A stretch of DNA of 64,000 nucleotides from contig NZ_NKTZ01000003.1 of assembly GCF_003207855.1 (NCBI RefSeq), positions 62,001 to 126,000 of the forward strand, given 5' to 3'. Position numbers and translations under genes: made by a program. The stretch is from Komagataeibacter rhaeticus (GTDB lineage: Bacteria > Pseudomonadota > Alphaproteobacteria > Acetobacterales > Acetobacteraceae). Below, in pieces: positions 52,975 through 62,695 of the stretch; within the stretch, counting starts at the first letter, position 1; every line of letters begins with the position of its first letter. The notes below the pieces were generated by a model. The model worked only from the letters and a program-made list of their open reading frames with translations, had not been told where the DNA came from and made no database searches.

Positions 52975-54438
52975 CTACCGCCGGTATATGTATACCTTGT
53001 CCAGATGCAGCATCTGCGCGCCAGTGATGTGTATCTTGACATATCTGGCGCCCAGCCCTTTTTTGGGATGGAAGATCAGGGGCCTGCCATCAATGCCGCC
53101 AATTGCCGCTTCCTGGTTGTGAAAATAGATGCAGGTATAGTTCACGTCATCTTCCGAGATACTGATCTGCACATTATCCAGCCGCCGCTCGTATTCATGA
53201 AATTCCGTATGGGGAATGACCCTGTTGAAAATACGGATTTCCGCAATTTCGTGTATGTCTTCCAGATCCACCCGCCACCATGGATCGATTTCGGCATCGG
53301 TATGAAAGCTGAACCGGCCGGTGGGTTGGCCCACGAGTGCCCGGCTGGCGTCATCTTCAGGCTGCGCGCCATGGGACCAGATGGAGCGTGAACTCTGGGT
53401 GGCCCGCTTGCCGCCGCTGACCAGGGTGCCCTGCGGGCGCGCAAGCCCGAGATAATCCAGCCGGACCGCATCCAGATGCGCGAAATCCACATATTCCAGC
53501 GGGTTGAGATAGCCAAGCCGGGACAGTTTCCTTTCCGTGCCAAGCGTGGAAAAGGCATATTCCCGTTTCAGGTCAATGAACAGGTCCTGCAATGCCGCAT
53601 GGGCTTCATATATATCCTTTATGTAGCCCCTGTTTTTGAAATACTCGATATTTTCCCTTACAAATATGGGATAGCTTTCATCCACGGGCACATAGCGGGC
53701 CAGTTCATCGGCGGACCAGATCCGGATGCCGATATCGATCTGCTGCCGCAGGCGTTTTTCATCCTTCATGAGATTGGGCCAGAAATCATGAGCATGGGCA
53801 TAGGACGAAAACTTTTTCAGTAACCGCTCCACCCCGCCCATATGGGTGAAATGCCACCCGGCATCATGGATGACATTATGCGCGATGCCGGCAGTCCGGG
53901 CGATTGCGGGCATGTTGTAGCGCGCCACGCTCAGGCTGTCGTTCCCGCCCTTTTTTTCCACATCCAGGGCATCAAGATATTTTTTAGGCAGCGCATAGGC
54001 CGCATCCCAGTCATGGCGGTATACCATGTTGAGATAATACTGATACATATTCATTGAAAACTGGGTGACGCCATCAAACTCCAGGGCCTTCTGCAGCGCA
54101 GCCCTGCGTGGTATTTCATCGACATCGGAAAAGATGATCAGGTCATCGGGCCGGACATGGGCAATGGCTTTCCTGATCTGCTCCTTCTGGTAGGTATCGC
54201 GGCTCCAGTGATCGGAACCGGCGGGAAAAAAATCAACGGAAAAATGGATGATCCGGTCCTGGTAGCGTTTGTACCGCCCGGCATTTTCCAGGAACAGCTT
54301 GGGTTTCGGGTCACCATTGAAGGTCAGTGACGATTCGCATATTACAAAATAATCAACAATATCATTTAATTCACGCAACCTGATATCAAGTATATCAAGC
54401 TCATCAAAAAAAGAAAAGCAATCATATACTTTGCGCAT
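52975..54438 (-). CDS. GT17-family glycosyltransferase with C-terminal discoidin-like domain
   Basis: A 487-residue protein. The N-terminal 300 residues match family GT17 (bacterial relatives of beta-1,4-GlcNAc transferase III): start VYDCFSFFDELDILDIRL, ICESSLTFNGDPKP, and the DXD motif IIFSDVDEIPR. The last 140 residues form an F5/8-type C (discoidin) carbohydrate-binding domain (KRATQSSRS, PWWRVDLEDIHEI, RLDNVQISIS). Such a combination is unusual to my knowledge. The ATG at 54438 has GGGAA upstream. The coding sequence is visibly AT-richer than its neighbours, suggesting acquisition. Acceptor unknown; surface polysaccharide is plausible. Confidence 0.85.
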   Translation of the reverse strand: MRKVYDCFSFFDELDILDIRLRELNDIVDYFVICESSLTFNGDPKPKLFLENAGRYKRYQDRIIHFSVDFFPAGSDHWSRDTYQKEQIRKAIAHVRPDDLIIFSDVDEIPRRAALQKALEFDGVTQFSMNMYQYYLNMVYRHDWDAAYALPKKYLDALDVEKKGGNDSLSVARYNMPAIARTAGIAHNVIHDAGWHFTHMGGVERLLKKFSSYAHAHDFWPNLMKDEKRLRQQIDIGIRIWSADELARYVPVDESYPIFVRENIEYFKNRGYIKDIYEAHAALQDLFIDLKREYAFSTLGTERKLSRLGYLNPLEYVDFAHLDAVRLDYLGLARPQGTLVSGGKRATQSSRSIWSHGAQPEDDASRALVGQPTGRFSFHTDAEIDPWWRVDLEDIHEIAEIRIFNRVIPHTEFHEYERRLDNVQISISEDDVNYTCIYFHNQEAAIGGIDGRPLIFHPKKGLGARYVKIHITGAQMLHLDKVYIYRR

Positions 54439-54680
54439 TACAGTTCCCATATATTGTGTAGGGTGTGGAAAACACGTCCGCCCCATCCGCTTCATGGTCC
54501 GGCTTCAGTGTCCGGACGCGGGCACCCTACGCAAATTTACTAACGGAAATCTTACCGCCGCCGCGCTTATTGCAACGCCCCGTTCACACCTGCGCCAGCA
54601 GGGCCGCACGGCACGGGCGGGCACGCAGGGAAAATGCCCCGCGCCCCCCGTACGTGCGCCCCGCATATGGAAAGGACCGC

Positions 54681-56141
54681 TCAGCCACCCGGCGCGAAGC
54701 GCCGTGCCAGCAGGGTGCAGAGGGACATCACGATGACACCCAGCGGCACCAGCCATGTAAAGGCGATGGCATGCCCATGGGGCCGCCAGAACAGCATGGC
54801 CCCGCAGACCACGCCAAGCGTGATGAGGAACGCGGGCAGCACCTCACGCCCGCGTATCCGCGTGCTGAACAGGGCAAGGACAAAGGCCCCGAGCATGGCG
54901 CCATACGAACATGACGCCACCGACAGCCCGAACACCACCGCCGGGCCATGGCTGTTGGCAAAAACAAGGGCCGCCACCACAAGCACCACGGCCCACAGCA
55001 CCGTCACCAGCCGGGCAAAAACCAGCAGGGAGACACGCAGGTACCGTGCGGCAACCCGGCAGGGAGCGGCGAAATCCAGCAACGTGGCACTGGCCATGGC
55101 GTTGAGCGTGGCGGACAGCGAGCCCATCGTCGCACTCAGCAGCCCCGCCACCAGCAGCCCCGCCAGGCCGGGCGGCAGGTCATGGACGATAAAATCGGGG
55201 AACAGGGCATCCGATGTGCTCAGGCCCAGCGCGGATAGCGGCCTTTCATCATTCCGCGCCCATAGCAGCATCCCCACCAGTGACAGCAGGGCAAACAGGC
55301 AGCCGACCATGATGCCGCTGCCCACCAGCGCCTTTCTGGCATCGCCCAGCGTCCGTGCCGCCAGCACGCGCTGCACCAGCAACTGGTCCGTCCCGTGCGA
55401 GGCCATGGACATGATGGCCCCGCCAATCATGGCGGCACAGGGCGTGTAGGGATCGAGAAAATACAAGGTGGACCTGTGGAACAGATGGAACCTGCTGGAA
55501 TGACGCAGCATGTAAATCTGCTGGTCCGTGGCCTGATGGTACAGCAGCGCGACACAGGCCAGCGCCCCTGCCGCGTACACCGCAAGCTGGAGCGCATCGG
55601 ACCATACCACCGCCCGCAGGCCGCCTGCCATGGTATAGAGCAGCGTCAGCCCGACAATGACCAGCATGATCCCCCATTGCGGCACCACCCAGTGCAGGGC
55701 GGACAGGATGGCCGCGACCGGCAGCATGCCCGCGAACAGCCTGATCCCTTCGGCCAGCACGCGCATGACCAGGAACGTCAGGGACACGGTGCGCTCCATC
55801 CCCGCCCCGAAGCGCTGGCCCAGATACTGGTACACGCTGCCCACATGCCCCGAGAAATAATGGGGCAGGAACAGCCACGCAACCAGCGCCCGGCCAATGA
55901 CGTACCCCACCGCCAGCCCCACGAACACCATGCCGCTGCCATAGGCCATGCCGGGTATGCTGATGATGGTCAGGGTCGAGGTTTCGGTCGCCACAAGGGA
56001 CAGGCAGATGACCCACCATGGCAGGTCATGCCGCCCCCCAAGATAGGCGGAAACGGAATCCTGCCGCCCCGACAGGGCATATGCGATACCCGGCAGGGCC
56101 AGGCAGTACAGGCAGATAATCGAAAGATCGATAGCGGACAT
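54681..56141 (-). CDS. Sodium:solute symporter family transporter
   Basis: A 486-residue inner-membrane SSS-family transporter. It has about 13 helices, with the family's LPWWVICLSLVATETSTLT near residue 45 and the characteristic GLRAVVWSDALQ following helix 5. The start ATG at 56141 is chosen because the protein then begins directly in helix 1; the longer frame upstream is rejected. It is divergent from a serine hydrolase gene followed by murQ and anmK, so a cell-wall-derived amino sugar (MurNAc, anhydroMurNAc or a muropeptide) is a reasonable substrate guess. Gap to the upstream GT17 gene shows no further gene. Confidence 0.9.
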   Translation of the reverse strand: MSAIDLSIICLYCLALPGIAYALSGRQDSVSAYLGGRHDLPWWVICLSLVATETSTLTIISIPGMAYGSGMVFVGLAVGYVIGRALVAWLFLPHYFSGHVGSVYQYLGQRFGAGMERTVSLTFLVMRVLAEGIRLFAGMLPVAAILSALHWVVPQWGIMLVIVGLTLLYTMAGGLRAVVWSDALQLAVYAAGALACVALLYHQATDQQIYMLRHSSRFHLFHRSTLYFLDPYTPCAAMIGGAIMSMASHGTDQLLVQRVLAARTLGDARKALVGSGIMVGCLFALLSLVGMLLWARNDERPLSALGLSTSDALFPDFIVHDLPPGLAGLLVAGLLSATMGSLSATLNAMASATLLDFAAPCRVAARYLRVSLLVFARLVTVLWAVVLVVAALVFANSHGPAVVFGLSVASCSYGAMLGAFVLALFSTRIRGREVLPAFLITLGVVCGAMLFWRPHGHAIAFTWLVPLGVIVMSLCTLLARRFAPGG

Positions 56142-56428
56142 ACCGGTTCCATCAGCCACAAACCCGGAGCATATGACCGCAAACCCTGTTACGGGGAAAC
56201 CGGAAAAGACGCACGACCGCAGCGGCCTGCCCCCATGCCCGTGCGTGACGGGCCCTGCCGCCCGGTTTTTCACGGCAGGTGAAAACGATTTTTTTCGACC
56301 GTTCCCCTGCCGCGACCACACCCGTGCCCCATGGCGCCGGGGCGCAGCGTTGTCATTGCAGGCCGATAACGGTATGGCTGGTGCATCGGGCATCCGGCAT
56401 GCCGTCTTTATAACGGACCCATGGCACC
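56142..56428. promoter_or_regulatory. Divergent promoter region (SSS transporter / serine hydrolase)
   Basis: 287 nt between divergent starts; the centre is AT-richer around AACGATTTTTTTCG. No gene is supported and no clear operator is recognised. Divergent arrangement suggests shared regulation of uptake and processing. Confidence 0.4.
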
Positions 56429-57616
56429 ATGCATGTTTTCCCCGCCGCCACCCGGCTGAGACGCCGCCATGTGCTGATGCTGACGGGGGCCGCCACACTG
56501 GCCGCCTGTGCCCCCCATGCACACGGCCACCACGCCCCCGCCCCGGACATGCGCGCGGTGGACCGCAGGCTGCGGCAGGCCGTGACACGGGGCGAGGCCC
56601 CCGGTGTGGTCTGTGCCATCGGCCATGACCGGCAGGTGGTACACCGGGCCGTCTATGGCAGGCGCGCCGTCACCCCCACAGCCCAGGCCATGACATGGGA
56701 CACGATGTTTGACATGGCCTCGCTGACCAAGCCCACCATTACCGCCCCTGCCGTCATGCAGCTGTGGGAACGCGGCCTGTTCGGGCTGGACGATCCCGTC
56801 GCGCGCTACCTGCCGCAGTTTGCCGCCGCCGGTAAGGCCGGCATTACGATCCGGCACCTGCTGACCCATTATTCCGGCCTGCCGCCGGATCTGGACCTGG
56901 CCCATGCGTGGCAGGGGCGTAACACCGCCTTCCGCCTGACCATGGAAACCGCGCCCACGCAGCCACCGGGCAGCGGATTCATCTACAGCGACATCAATTT
57001 CATCACGCTGGGTTTCCTGGTGGAAAAACTGTCCGGCCTGACGCTGGATGCCTATGCCCGGCGCTTCATCCTGACCCCGCTGGGCATGCGGCAGTCCGGC
57101 TTCCTGCCGCCGGATGAATGGTCCGCACGCATCGCCCCCACCCAGCCCGATGAGAACGGCCACATGCTGCGCGGGCAGGTGCATGACCCCTCCGCCCGGC
57201 GCATGGGCGGGGTTGCCGGGCACGCGGGACTGTTTTCCACCGCGCAGGACATGTGTGTCTATGCACAGGCGCTGCTGGACCGCCGCGCGGGCAGGCCATC
57301 CACCTATCCCCTGCAGGCCCGTACCCTGATGCTCATGACCACCGCGCAGCAGCCACGGGGCGGGGCGGACCTGCGGGGGCTGGGGTGGGATATTGCCACG
57401 CATTACTCCTCCCCCCGGGGGGACAGGTTTCCCGTCGGCTCCTTTGGCCATACCGGCTTTACCGGCACGTCGCTCTGGCTGGACCCCGGCAGTGACAGCT
57501 ATGTGCTGATCCTGACTAGCCGCCTGCACCCGGACGGGCATGGCAATGTCGTGCGCCTGCGCCATGACGTCGCGACCGCCGCCGCCCTGGCCCTGCTGGG
57601 CCCGGCAGGGGGATAA
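56429..57616 (+). CDS. Serine hydrolase lipoprotein (class C beta-lactamase/PBP4-like fold)
   Basis: A 395-residue exported serine hydrolase. The N-terminus has RRRHVLMLTG and lipobox LAAC (Cys27), compatible with a TAT-type lipoprotein signal. Catalytic motifs: SLTK (Ser98/Lys101), YSDINF and HTGFTG. The family spans beta-lactamases, D-aminoacyl-peptidases, esterases and muropeptide-processing enzymes; the position before murQ and anmK suggests trimming of muropeptides or a similar wall-turnover step. No classical ribosome site precedes the ATG. Confidence 0.88.
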   Translation: MHVFPAATRLRRRHVLMLTGAATLAACAPHAHGHHAPAPDMRAVDRRLRQAVTRGEAPGVVCAIGHDRQVVHRAVYGRRAVTPTAQAMTWDTMFDMASLTKPTITAPAVMQLWERGLFGLDDPVARYLPQFAAAGKAGITIRHLLTHYSGLPPDLDLAHAWQGRNTAFRLTMETAPTQPPGSGFIYSDINFITLGFLVEKLSGLTLDAYARRFILTPLGMRQSGFLPPDEWSARIAPTQPDENGHMLRGQVHDPSARRMGGVAGHAGLFSTAQDMCVYAQALLDRRAGRPSTYPLQARTLMLMTTAQQPRGGADLRGLGWDIATHYSSPRGDRFPVGSFGHTGFTGTSLWLDPGSDSYVLILTSRLHPDGHGNVVRLRHDVATAAALALLGPAGG

Positions 57617-57650
57617 GGGACTGCCTGAAAACCCGCTGATTATAACAGTG

Positions 57651-57709
57651 AAAGGTTCCAGAAGCCTGTCCAAAAAAAGCTTCACCAGTCCCCCCTTCAT
57701 GATTACAGG
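57651..57709 (+). repeat. Partial copy of dispersed intergenic element
   Basis: GGTTCCAGAAGCCTG, AAAAAAAGCTTCACC, then CTTCATGATTACAGG match the right half of the 50480-50569 element; the GC hairpin is missing. It lies between the serine hydrolase and murQ genes. Confidence 0.55.
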
Positions 57710-57780
57710 ACGTTTCCCGGCAGGGCTGTCAGACAGCCTTCAGGCCATTTTTCCATTCATTCCAGCAAGTTGATTGAGAC

Positions 57781-58707
57781 ATGACCCCGAACGGCAGCCC
57801 CCCATCCATCGCCACGGAACGACAGGACCCCCGTTACGCGGATGTGGATATCTGGCCCACGGCAGCCGTTCTGGATGCACTGGTGGAATCCCAGATGAGC
57901 GCCATCGCCGCCGTCCGTGCCGCGATACCGGAACTGGAGCGCTGTGTTGAACGCGCCCTGCCACGCCTGCTGGCGGGGGGGCGGCTGTTTTATGTGGGGG
58001 CTGGCACATCGGGGCGGATCGGCATGCAGGACGGGGTGGAACTGCTGCCCACCTTCGGCTGGGCGCCGGAACGTCTGGTGCTGCTGCTGGCCGGCGGGCA
58101 GGACGCCGTGTACCAGGCCGCCGAAGGTGCCGAGGACCGTGAGGACGTGGCCCGCGCGGACATACTGGCCCATCAGCCCGGCCCGGATGACGTGGTGCTG
58201 AGCATCGCCGCCAGCGGTTCAACCCCCTATACCTGTGCGGCGGTTGCGGCGGCACGCGCGGCGGGCAGCCTGACCATAGGCATCGCGTGCAATCGTGACG
58301 GCAGGCTGCTGCGCGAAGCCGAACTGGGTGTTGCCGTGGTGACGGGGCCGGAAGTCATTTCCGGTTCCACCCGGCTCAAGGCGGGCACGGCACAGAAAGC
58401 GACGCTGAACCTGATGTCCACAACCCTCATGATCCGCATGGGCCATGCCTATCGCGGGCAGATGGTGGACATGCGCGTGGTCAATGCCAAGCTGCGCCAG
58501 CGCGCGTGCCGGATGGTCCGCAGCCTTGCGGGCTGTAGCGAACGGCAGGCACTGGCCGCGCTGGAGACCACAGGGTTCAATGTCAAACGCGCGGTGATGA
58601 TCTGTTCGGGCATTCCCGCCGCACAGGTTGAAGCCCTGCTTGACGCCCATGGCGGCAATCTGCGCACGATCCCGGGGCTTGCCATGCCGCCTGCCAGCGG
58701 GGCATGA
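57781..58707 (+). CDS. murQ: N-acetylmuramic acid 6-phosphate etherase
   Basis: A 308-residue SIS-domain lyase/etherase that cleaves D-lactate from MurNAc 6-phosphate to give GlcNAc 6-phosphate. Conserved motifs: LFYVGAGTSGRIG, DGVELLPTFGW with the catalytic Glu87, EGAEDREDVA with a second conserved Glu, ASGSTPYT and GPEVISGSTRLKAGTAQK. The stop overlaps the anmK start (ATGA). MurQ and AnmK act consecutively in cell-wall recycling. Confidence 0.95.
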   Translation: MTPNGSPPSIATERQDPRYADVDIWPTAAVLDALVESQMSAIAAVRAAIPELERCVERALPRLLAGGRLFYVGAGTSGRIGMQDGVELLPTFGWAPERLVLLLAGGQDAVYQAAEGAEDREDVARADILAHQPGPDDVVLSIAASGSTPYTCAAVAAARAAGSLTIGIACNRDGRLLREAELGVAVVTGPEVISGSTRLKAGTAQKATLNLMSTTLMIRMGHAYRGQMVDMRVVNAKLRQRACRMVRSLAGCSERQALAALETTGFNVKRAVMICSGIPAAQVEALLDAHGGNLRTIPGLAMPPASGA

Positions 58708-59828
58708 CACACCCCATGCTCACGGCCATCGGCCTTATGAGCGGTACATCGCTTGACGGTGTGGATGCCGCCATTGTCCGCACCGATGGCGAACGGATTG
58801 CCGCCTTTGGCCCCGCGCTCAGCCTGCCCTATGGGGCGGCACTGCGCCAGCGTGCGCGCAAAATCCTCGACCGTGCCCCGACCCTTCACCCCGATGACCC
58901 CGAACTGAAGGCCGTGGAGCATGAGATCACCCGCCACCATATCGATGCGGTGCGGCAGGTACGCGCGCTTGTGCCCGATATCGACCTGATCGGTTTCCAT
59001 GGCCAGACCATCCTGCATGCGCCACAGCGCCGGCTGACATGGCAGACTGGCGATGCGGCCCTGCTTTCACGCGCAACGGGGCTGGCGGTGGTGCACGACT
59101 TCCGCAGCGCGGATGTCGCCGCCGGTGGCGAGGGGGCACCGCTGGTACCCTGGTTCCACGCCGCCCTGCTGCACGACATGCCGGGACCGGTGGCGGTGCT
59201 GAACATTGGCGGGGTTGCCAATGTAACGCTTGTTGACGCCGACGGAAGCATCCATGCCTGTGACACCGGGCCGGGCAATGCCCTGCTGGATGACTGGGCC
59301 TTCCGCCACACCGGCACGGCATGTGACGTGGATGGCAGGCTGGCCCGCGCGGGCACGGTCAACCGGGCCATGATGGCGCAGCTGCTGGCTGATCCCTATT
59401 TTGCCCGCCCTGCCCCCAAGTCGCTGGACCGCCAGACATTTGCCGCGGCCCTCGGGCTTGTTTCCACCTGTAGCCCCGCCGATGGCGCGGCCACGCTGGC
59501 CGCCTTTACCATCGAGGCCATCCGCCGCACGCCGCTGCCTGTCCGGCCCACGCGCTGGTATGTATGTGGCGGGGGACGGCACAACCCCGTCCTGATGCAG
59601 GGACTGCGCGCCGCACTGGGCACCCCGGTCGGGACGGTGGACGAACTGGGCTGGAACGGAGATGCGCTGGAGGCGCAGTGTTTCGGCTTCCTGGCCGCCC
59701 GCAGCCTGCGCGGCCTGCCGCTTTCCGCCCCCACGATTACAGGCGGGCCGGAAAACCTGTCCGGCGGCCGCCTGACCTGTGCGGGACTGTCCGTTCCGTC
59801 ATGGATCAGCACAGTGATGGGAAAATAG
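58704..59828 (+). CDS. anmK: Anhydro-N-acetylmuramic acid kinase
   Basis: A 374-residue ASKHA-fold kinase that hydrolyses and phosphorylates 1,6-anhydroMurNAc to MurNAc 6-phosphate, the MurQ substrate. Signatures: GLMSGTSLDGVDAA at the N-terminus, DLIGFHGQTILHAP, FRSADVAAGGEGAPLVPWFH, VLNIGGVANVT and DTGPGNALLDDW. The start overlaps the murQ stop by 4 nt. Confidence 0.97.
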   Translation: MTHPMLTAIGLMSGTSLDGVDAAIVRTDGERIAAFGPALSLPYGAALRQRARKILDRAPTLHPDDPELKAVEHEITRHHIDAVRQVRALVPDIDLIGFHGQTILHAPQRRLTWQTGDAALLSRATGLAVVHDFRSADVAAGGEGAPLVPWFHAALLHDMPGPVAVLNIGGVANVTLVDADGSIHACDTGPGNALLDDWAFRHTGTACDVDGRLARAGTVNRAMMAQLLADPYFARPAPKSLDRQTFAAALGLVSTCSPADGAATLAAFTIEAIRRTPLPVRPTRWYVCGGGRHNPVLMQGLRAALGTPVGTVDELGWNGDALEAQCFGFLAARSLRGLPLSAPTITGGPENLSGGRLTCAGLSVPSWISTVMGK

Positions 59829-59832
59829 CGGA

Positions 59833-59912
59833 TTTTCCTGGTCAGGCTTGTTCCAGAAAGCTTCAGGGAATGCCGCCTTTGCAAAAAAAGCGGCACCCGG
59901 AAACCTTTAACG
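59833..59912 (-). repeat. Copy of dispersed intergenic element at convergent gene ends
   Basis: On the minus strand: AAGGTTTCCGGGTGCCGC, T-rich loop, AAAGGCGGCATTCCCTGAAGC, then TTTCTGGAACAAGC. The hairpin GCCGCTTTTTTTGCAAAGGCGGC may terminate both anmK and the efflux operon. Confidence 0.6.
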
Positions 59913-59924
59913 ATGATCCACGCG

Positions 59925-61511
59925 TCACGGGCGCAGGGTTGGTGAAAGCACAGGCCCGGTCAGGTCATCATCCGCATCCGGCCCATGGCTGTGCGGGGCC
60001 GGCACGTCGCCCGCCGGGCGCGCGTTATGCAGGCCGGAATACTGGAGCGGATCGACCGAGAACAGTTTGTCCGGCGCGGGAAGCCGCGCCATGTCCCACC
60101 CGCCGCCACACGCGCGGATCAGCCCGACGCGGGCCTGCAGGTAGCGTGTCTGGACCTCGACCTGCTGGATGCGGGCATCCAGCGTGCTGACCTGGGCAAT
60201 CAGCACATCCAGATAGGTGGCAAGCCCCCCCTTGTACAGGTTCATGGTAATGTCCTGTGTCTGGCTGGCAGCGCCTACGGCCGCGTGCAGGCGGTCGTTT
60301 TCACCATCCAGCCGCCTTGTGCGCGACAGGCCATCCTCCACATCACGGAAGGCGGTCAGGACGGTCATGCGGTAATGGTCGCGGGTTTCACGGTAGGCGG
60401 ACCAGCTCTGCTGCAACTGCGCGCGGCGCAGGCCGCCTTCAAACACCGGCATGGTCACGGTGGCACCATAGGACCACATGGAGTTGGCAAGGTTGGCCAG
60501 GTTGAAGCCATTGTCATCAAACCCGCCATTCATCTGGAACGAGACGTGCGGGTAGAACGCGGCCCGCGCTATGCCAATGGCCCGGTTGGCCTGCGCCATC
60601 TGGCGTTCGGCCACGGCAATGTCGGGCCTGCGCTGCAGCAGGTCCGACGGCACACCGGCGGACAGGGTGAACCGCGTTGCATTCAGGTGCGCATCCGCCG
60701 GGATATGGAAGGCGGATGGTGCGACATTGACCAGAACCGCAATGGCATGTTCCATCACCTCGCGCTGGGCCTGGATGTCCAGCAGGCGGGCCTGGGTGGT
60801 GTAAAGCTGGTTCTGCGCGCGTGCCACATCCAGCTGTGATGCCGCCTGGTCCACCAGCCGGGTGCGGGTCACGCGCAGGGATTCCTCATAATAGCCGATG
60901 GACTGGGTATAGATGGCCGCCTGCGCGTCCAGCCCGCGCAGGGTGAAGTAATCACTGGCCAGTTCCGCCTGCAGGCTGAGCCGGGCGGACGCGTATTGCG
61001 CCGCCGCTTCCTGTGCATAATCCTTCTGCAACCTCACGCGATTGCGGATGGAGGACCAGAAATCCGGCTCCCACGAGGCCATGCCGCCATAGAATTCATC
61101 TGAATCCGTAATCGGCCCCTTGTAGCGGAACAGCCGCTCGGCCGAGCTTTTGTTGTTGCTGCCGCCAAAGGCCAGCCCGAAATGGGGCAGCAGGTCGGCA
61201 CGCGCTTCACTGACAATCGCGCGCGCCTGCAAAAAGCGCTCGCTGGCGGCCTGCAGGTCACCGTTATGGTCGGCGGCCAGTGTTTCCAGTTCATCCAGCC
61301 TCGGGTCGGCAAAGCCGGTCCACCAGTTGGCGGGAATGCGGTCATCCATCGGCTGCGCCACGGCAAAGGGCGCCTGCCCCTGCCATGTGGCGGGAATGAC
61401 GTAACGCGGCGCATGGTAGGCGGGGGCCAGGTCACACCCCGCAAGTGATACCAGCGCCAGCGCCGAAGCCCCGCCCCTGCATACGGAACGGCGAATGCGG
61501 TTGGCCATCAT
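59925..61511 (-). CDS. Efflux system outer-membrane lipoprotein (OprM/NodT family)
   Basis: A 528-residue outer-membrane channel subunit. The signal peptide ends in a lipobox (LVSLAGC), followed by the NodT-type start APAYHAPRYVIPATW and two long helical hairpin repeats (outer-membrane efflux protein domains), with DLLQRRPDIAVAERQM. It completes the tripartite pump with the two upstream genes. The start ATG overlaps the stop of the membrane-fusion gene by 4 nt. The C-terminus is extended with a His/Asp-rich tail (PHSHGPDADDD). Confidence 0.93.
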   Translation of the reverse strand: MMANRIRRSVCRGGASALALVSLAGCDLAPAYHAPRYVIPATWQGQAPFAVAQPMDDRIPANWWTGFADPRLDELETLAADHNGDLQAASERFLQARAIVSEARADLLPHFGLAFGGSNNKSSAERLFRYKGPITDSDEFYGGMASWEPDFWSSIRNRVRLQKDYAQEAAAQYASARLSLQAELASDYFTLRGLDAQAAIYTQSIGYYEESLRVTRTRLVDQAASQLDVARAQNQLYTTQARLLDIQAQREVMEHAIAVLVNVAPSAFHIPADAHLNATRFTLSAGVPSDLLQRRPDIAVAERQMAQANRAIGIARAAFYPHVSFQMNGGFDDNGFNLANLANSMWSYGATVTMPVFEGGLRRAQLQQSWSAYRETRDHYRMTVLTAFRDVEDGLSRTRRLDGENDRLHAAVGAASQTQDITMNLYKGGLATYLDVLIAQVSTLDARIQQVEVQTRYLQARVGLIRACGGGWDMARLPAPDKLFSVDPLQYSGLHNARPAGDVPAPHSHGPDADDDLTGPVLSPTLRP

Positions 61512-62695
61512 TCATCGTCCTTTTCGTCTGTATCGTTGCTGTAGCCGGTGGCTGGCTGGACCACATGCACCTTCTCGCCTTCCAGCAGGTCGGCGGGCGG
61601 GTTGTCGATGATCCGGTCATTGGCCGACACGCCGGAGAGGACCTGCGTCGCGCCATCGCCCATGCGGCCCACGGTAATATCGTGGAAATGCGCGATCCCC
61701 TGCCCGTCCACCACCGCCACCTGCATGCCATGCTCCTGAAACACCAGTGCGCCGGTGGGAATGGTCTGGTGGGCGGCCTGTTCGGGTGCTGTCAGGGTGA
61801 CGGCGGCGAAGGTTCCGGGCCACAGGGCGTGGTCGGTATTGTCAATCACGAACTCGCTCACACTGGTGCGCGTATCCGGGTCATAGCCGCCTGATACGGT
61901 CAGGAACCTGGCCTCGAACCGGCGATCGGGGAACTGCGGCACCTGCACGCTGGCATGCAGGCCGGGCTGGAGGATGTAGGACATGTTTTCAGGAATGGAG
62001 ACGAACAGCCGCATCTGGTGCGTATCCGCCACGCTGAACAGTTCGCTGGCCGCACCCGACGCATTCAGGTTGCCGCCGCCTTCATGCACGTAATCGCCCA
62101 CATTGATGTCACGCTCGGTCACCACGCCATCAAAGGGGGCGACGATGACCTTGAAGCGCTCAAGGGCGGCATAGCGGTCCAGGTTGTGGCGCGCGGCCTC
62201 CAGGTCGGCGGCGGCGGATTTCTCGTTCGCGTCCTGCACGGAAACCGACTGGCCGGACACCGCCTGTGACTTGCCCATCAGCCGCCAGCGCTGGGCGGTG
62301 ACGACGGCCAGGTCATATTTTGCCTGCGAGGACTGCAGGTCCGCCTGCGCCTGCGCGAACTGGGCATCAAGGCCGGGGGTGTTGATCTCGGCCAGCACGT
62401 CGCCTGCCGCAACGCGGGCACCGTAATCCTTGTACCACATCCGCACATAGCCCGACGCCTGCGGGTAGATGGGGGCCTGGTACCAGGCTTCCACCGTGCC
62501 GGGCAGGTCAAGGCTGACATGACGGGCTTCGCTGCGCGGTGAAATCACCATCACGTCCGGCACGCTGGCCGCCTGCGCCGTGCGCCGCAGGGCCCCCGCA
62601 TGGTGGATGCGCCCCACCACCAGGGTGCCGCACCAGCCCACAAGCACCACGGCCCCGGCCAGCATCATGATCTTTCGGGTATTCAGGGTGGACAT
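61508..62695 (-). CDS. RND efflux periplasmic adaptor (membrane-fusion protein)
   Basis: A 395-residue HlyD/AcrA-family adaptor. One N-terminal membrane anchor (IMMLAGAVVLVGWCGTLVV) is followed by a biotinyl-lipoyl hairpin (YPQASGYVRMWYKDYGARVAAGD...), an alpha-hairpin and beta-barrel (IVAPFDGVVTERDINVGDYV). The C-terminus is acidic. The gene's ATG shares one base with the stop of the RND pump upstream, and it overlaps the next gene, so the three are one operon. Confidence 0.94.
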   Translation of the reverse strand: MSTLNTRKIMMLAGAVVLVGWCGTLVVGRIHHAGALRRTAQAASVPDVMVISPRSEARHVSLDLPGTVEAWYQAPIYPQASGYVRMWYKDYGARVAAGDVLAEINTPGLDAQFAQAQADLQSSQAKYDLAVVTAQRWRLMGKSQAVSGQSVSVQDANEKSAAADLEAARHNLDRYAALERFKVIVAPFDGVVTERDINVGDYVHEGGGNLNASGAASELFSVADTHQMRLFVSIPENMSYILQPGLHASVQVPQFPDRRFEARFLTVSGGYDPDTRTSVSEFVIDNTDHALWPGTFAAVTLTAPEQAAHQTIPTGALVFQEHGMQVAVVDGQGIAHFHDITVGRMGDGATQVLSGVSANDRIIDNPPADLLEGEKVHVVQPATGYSNDTDEKDDE

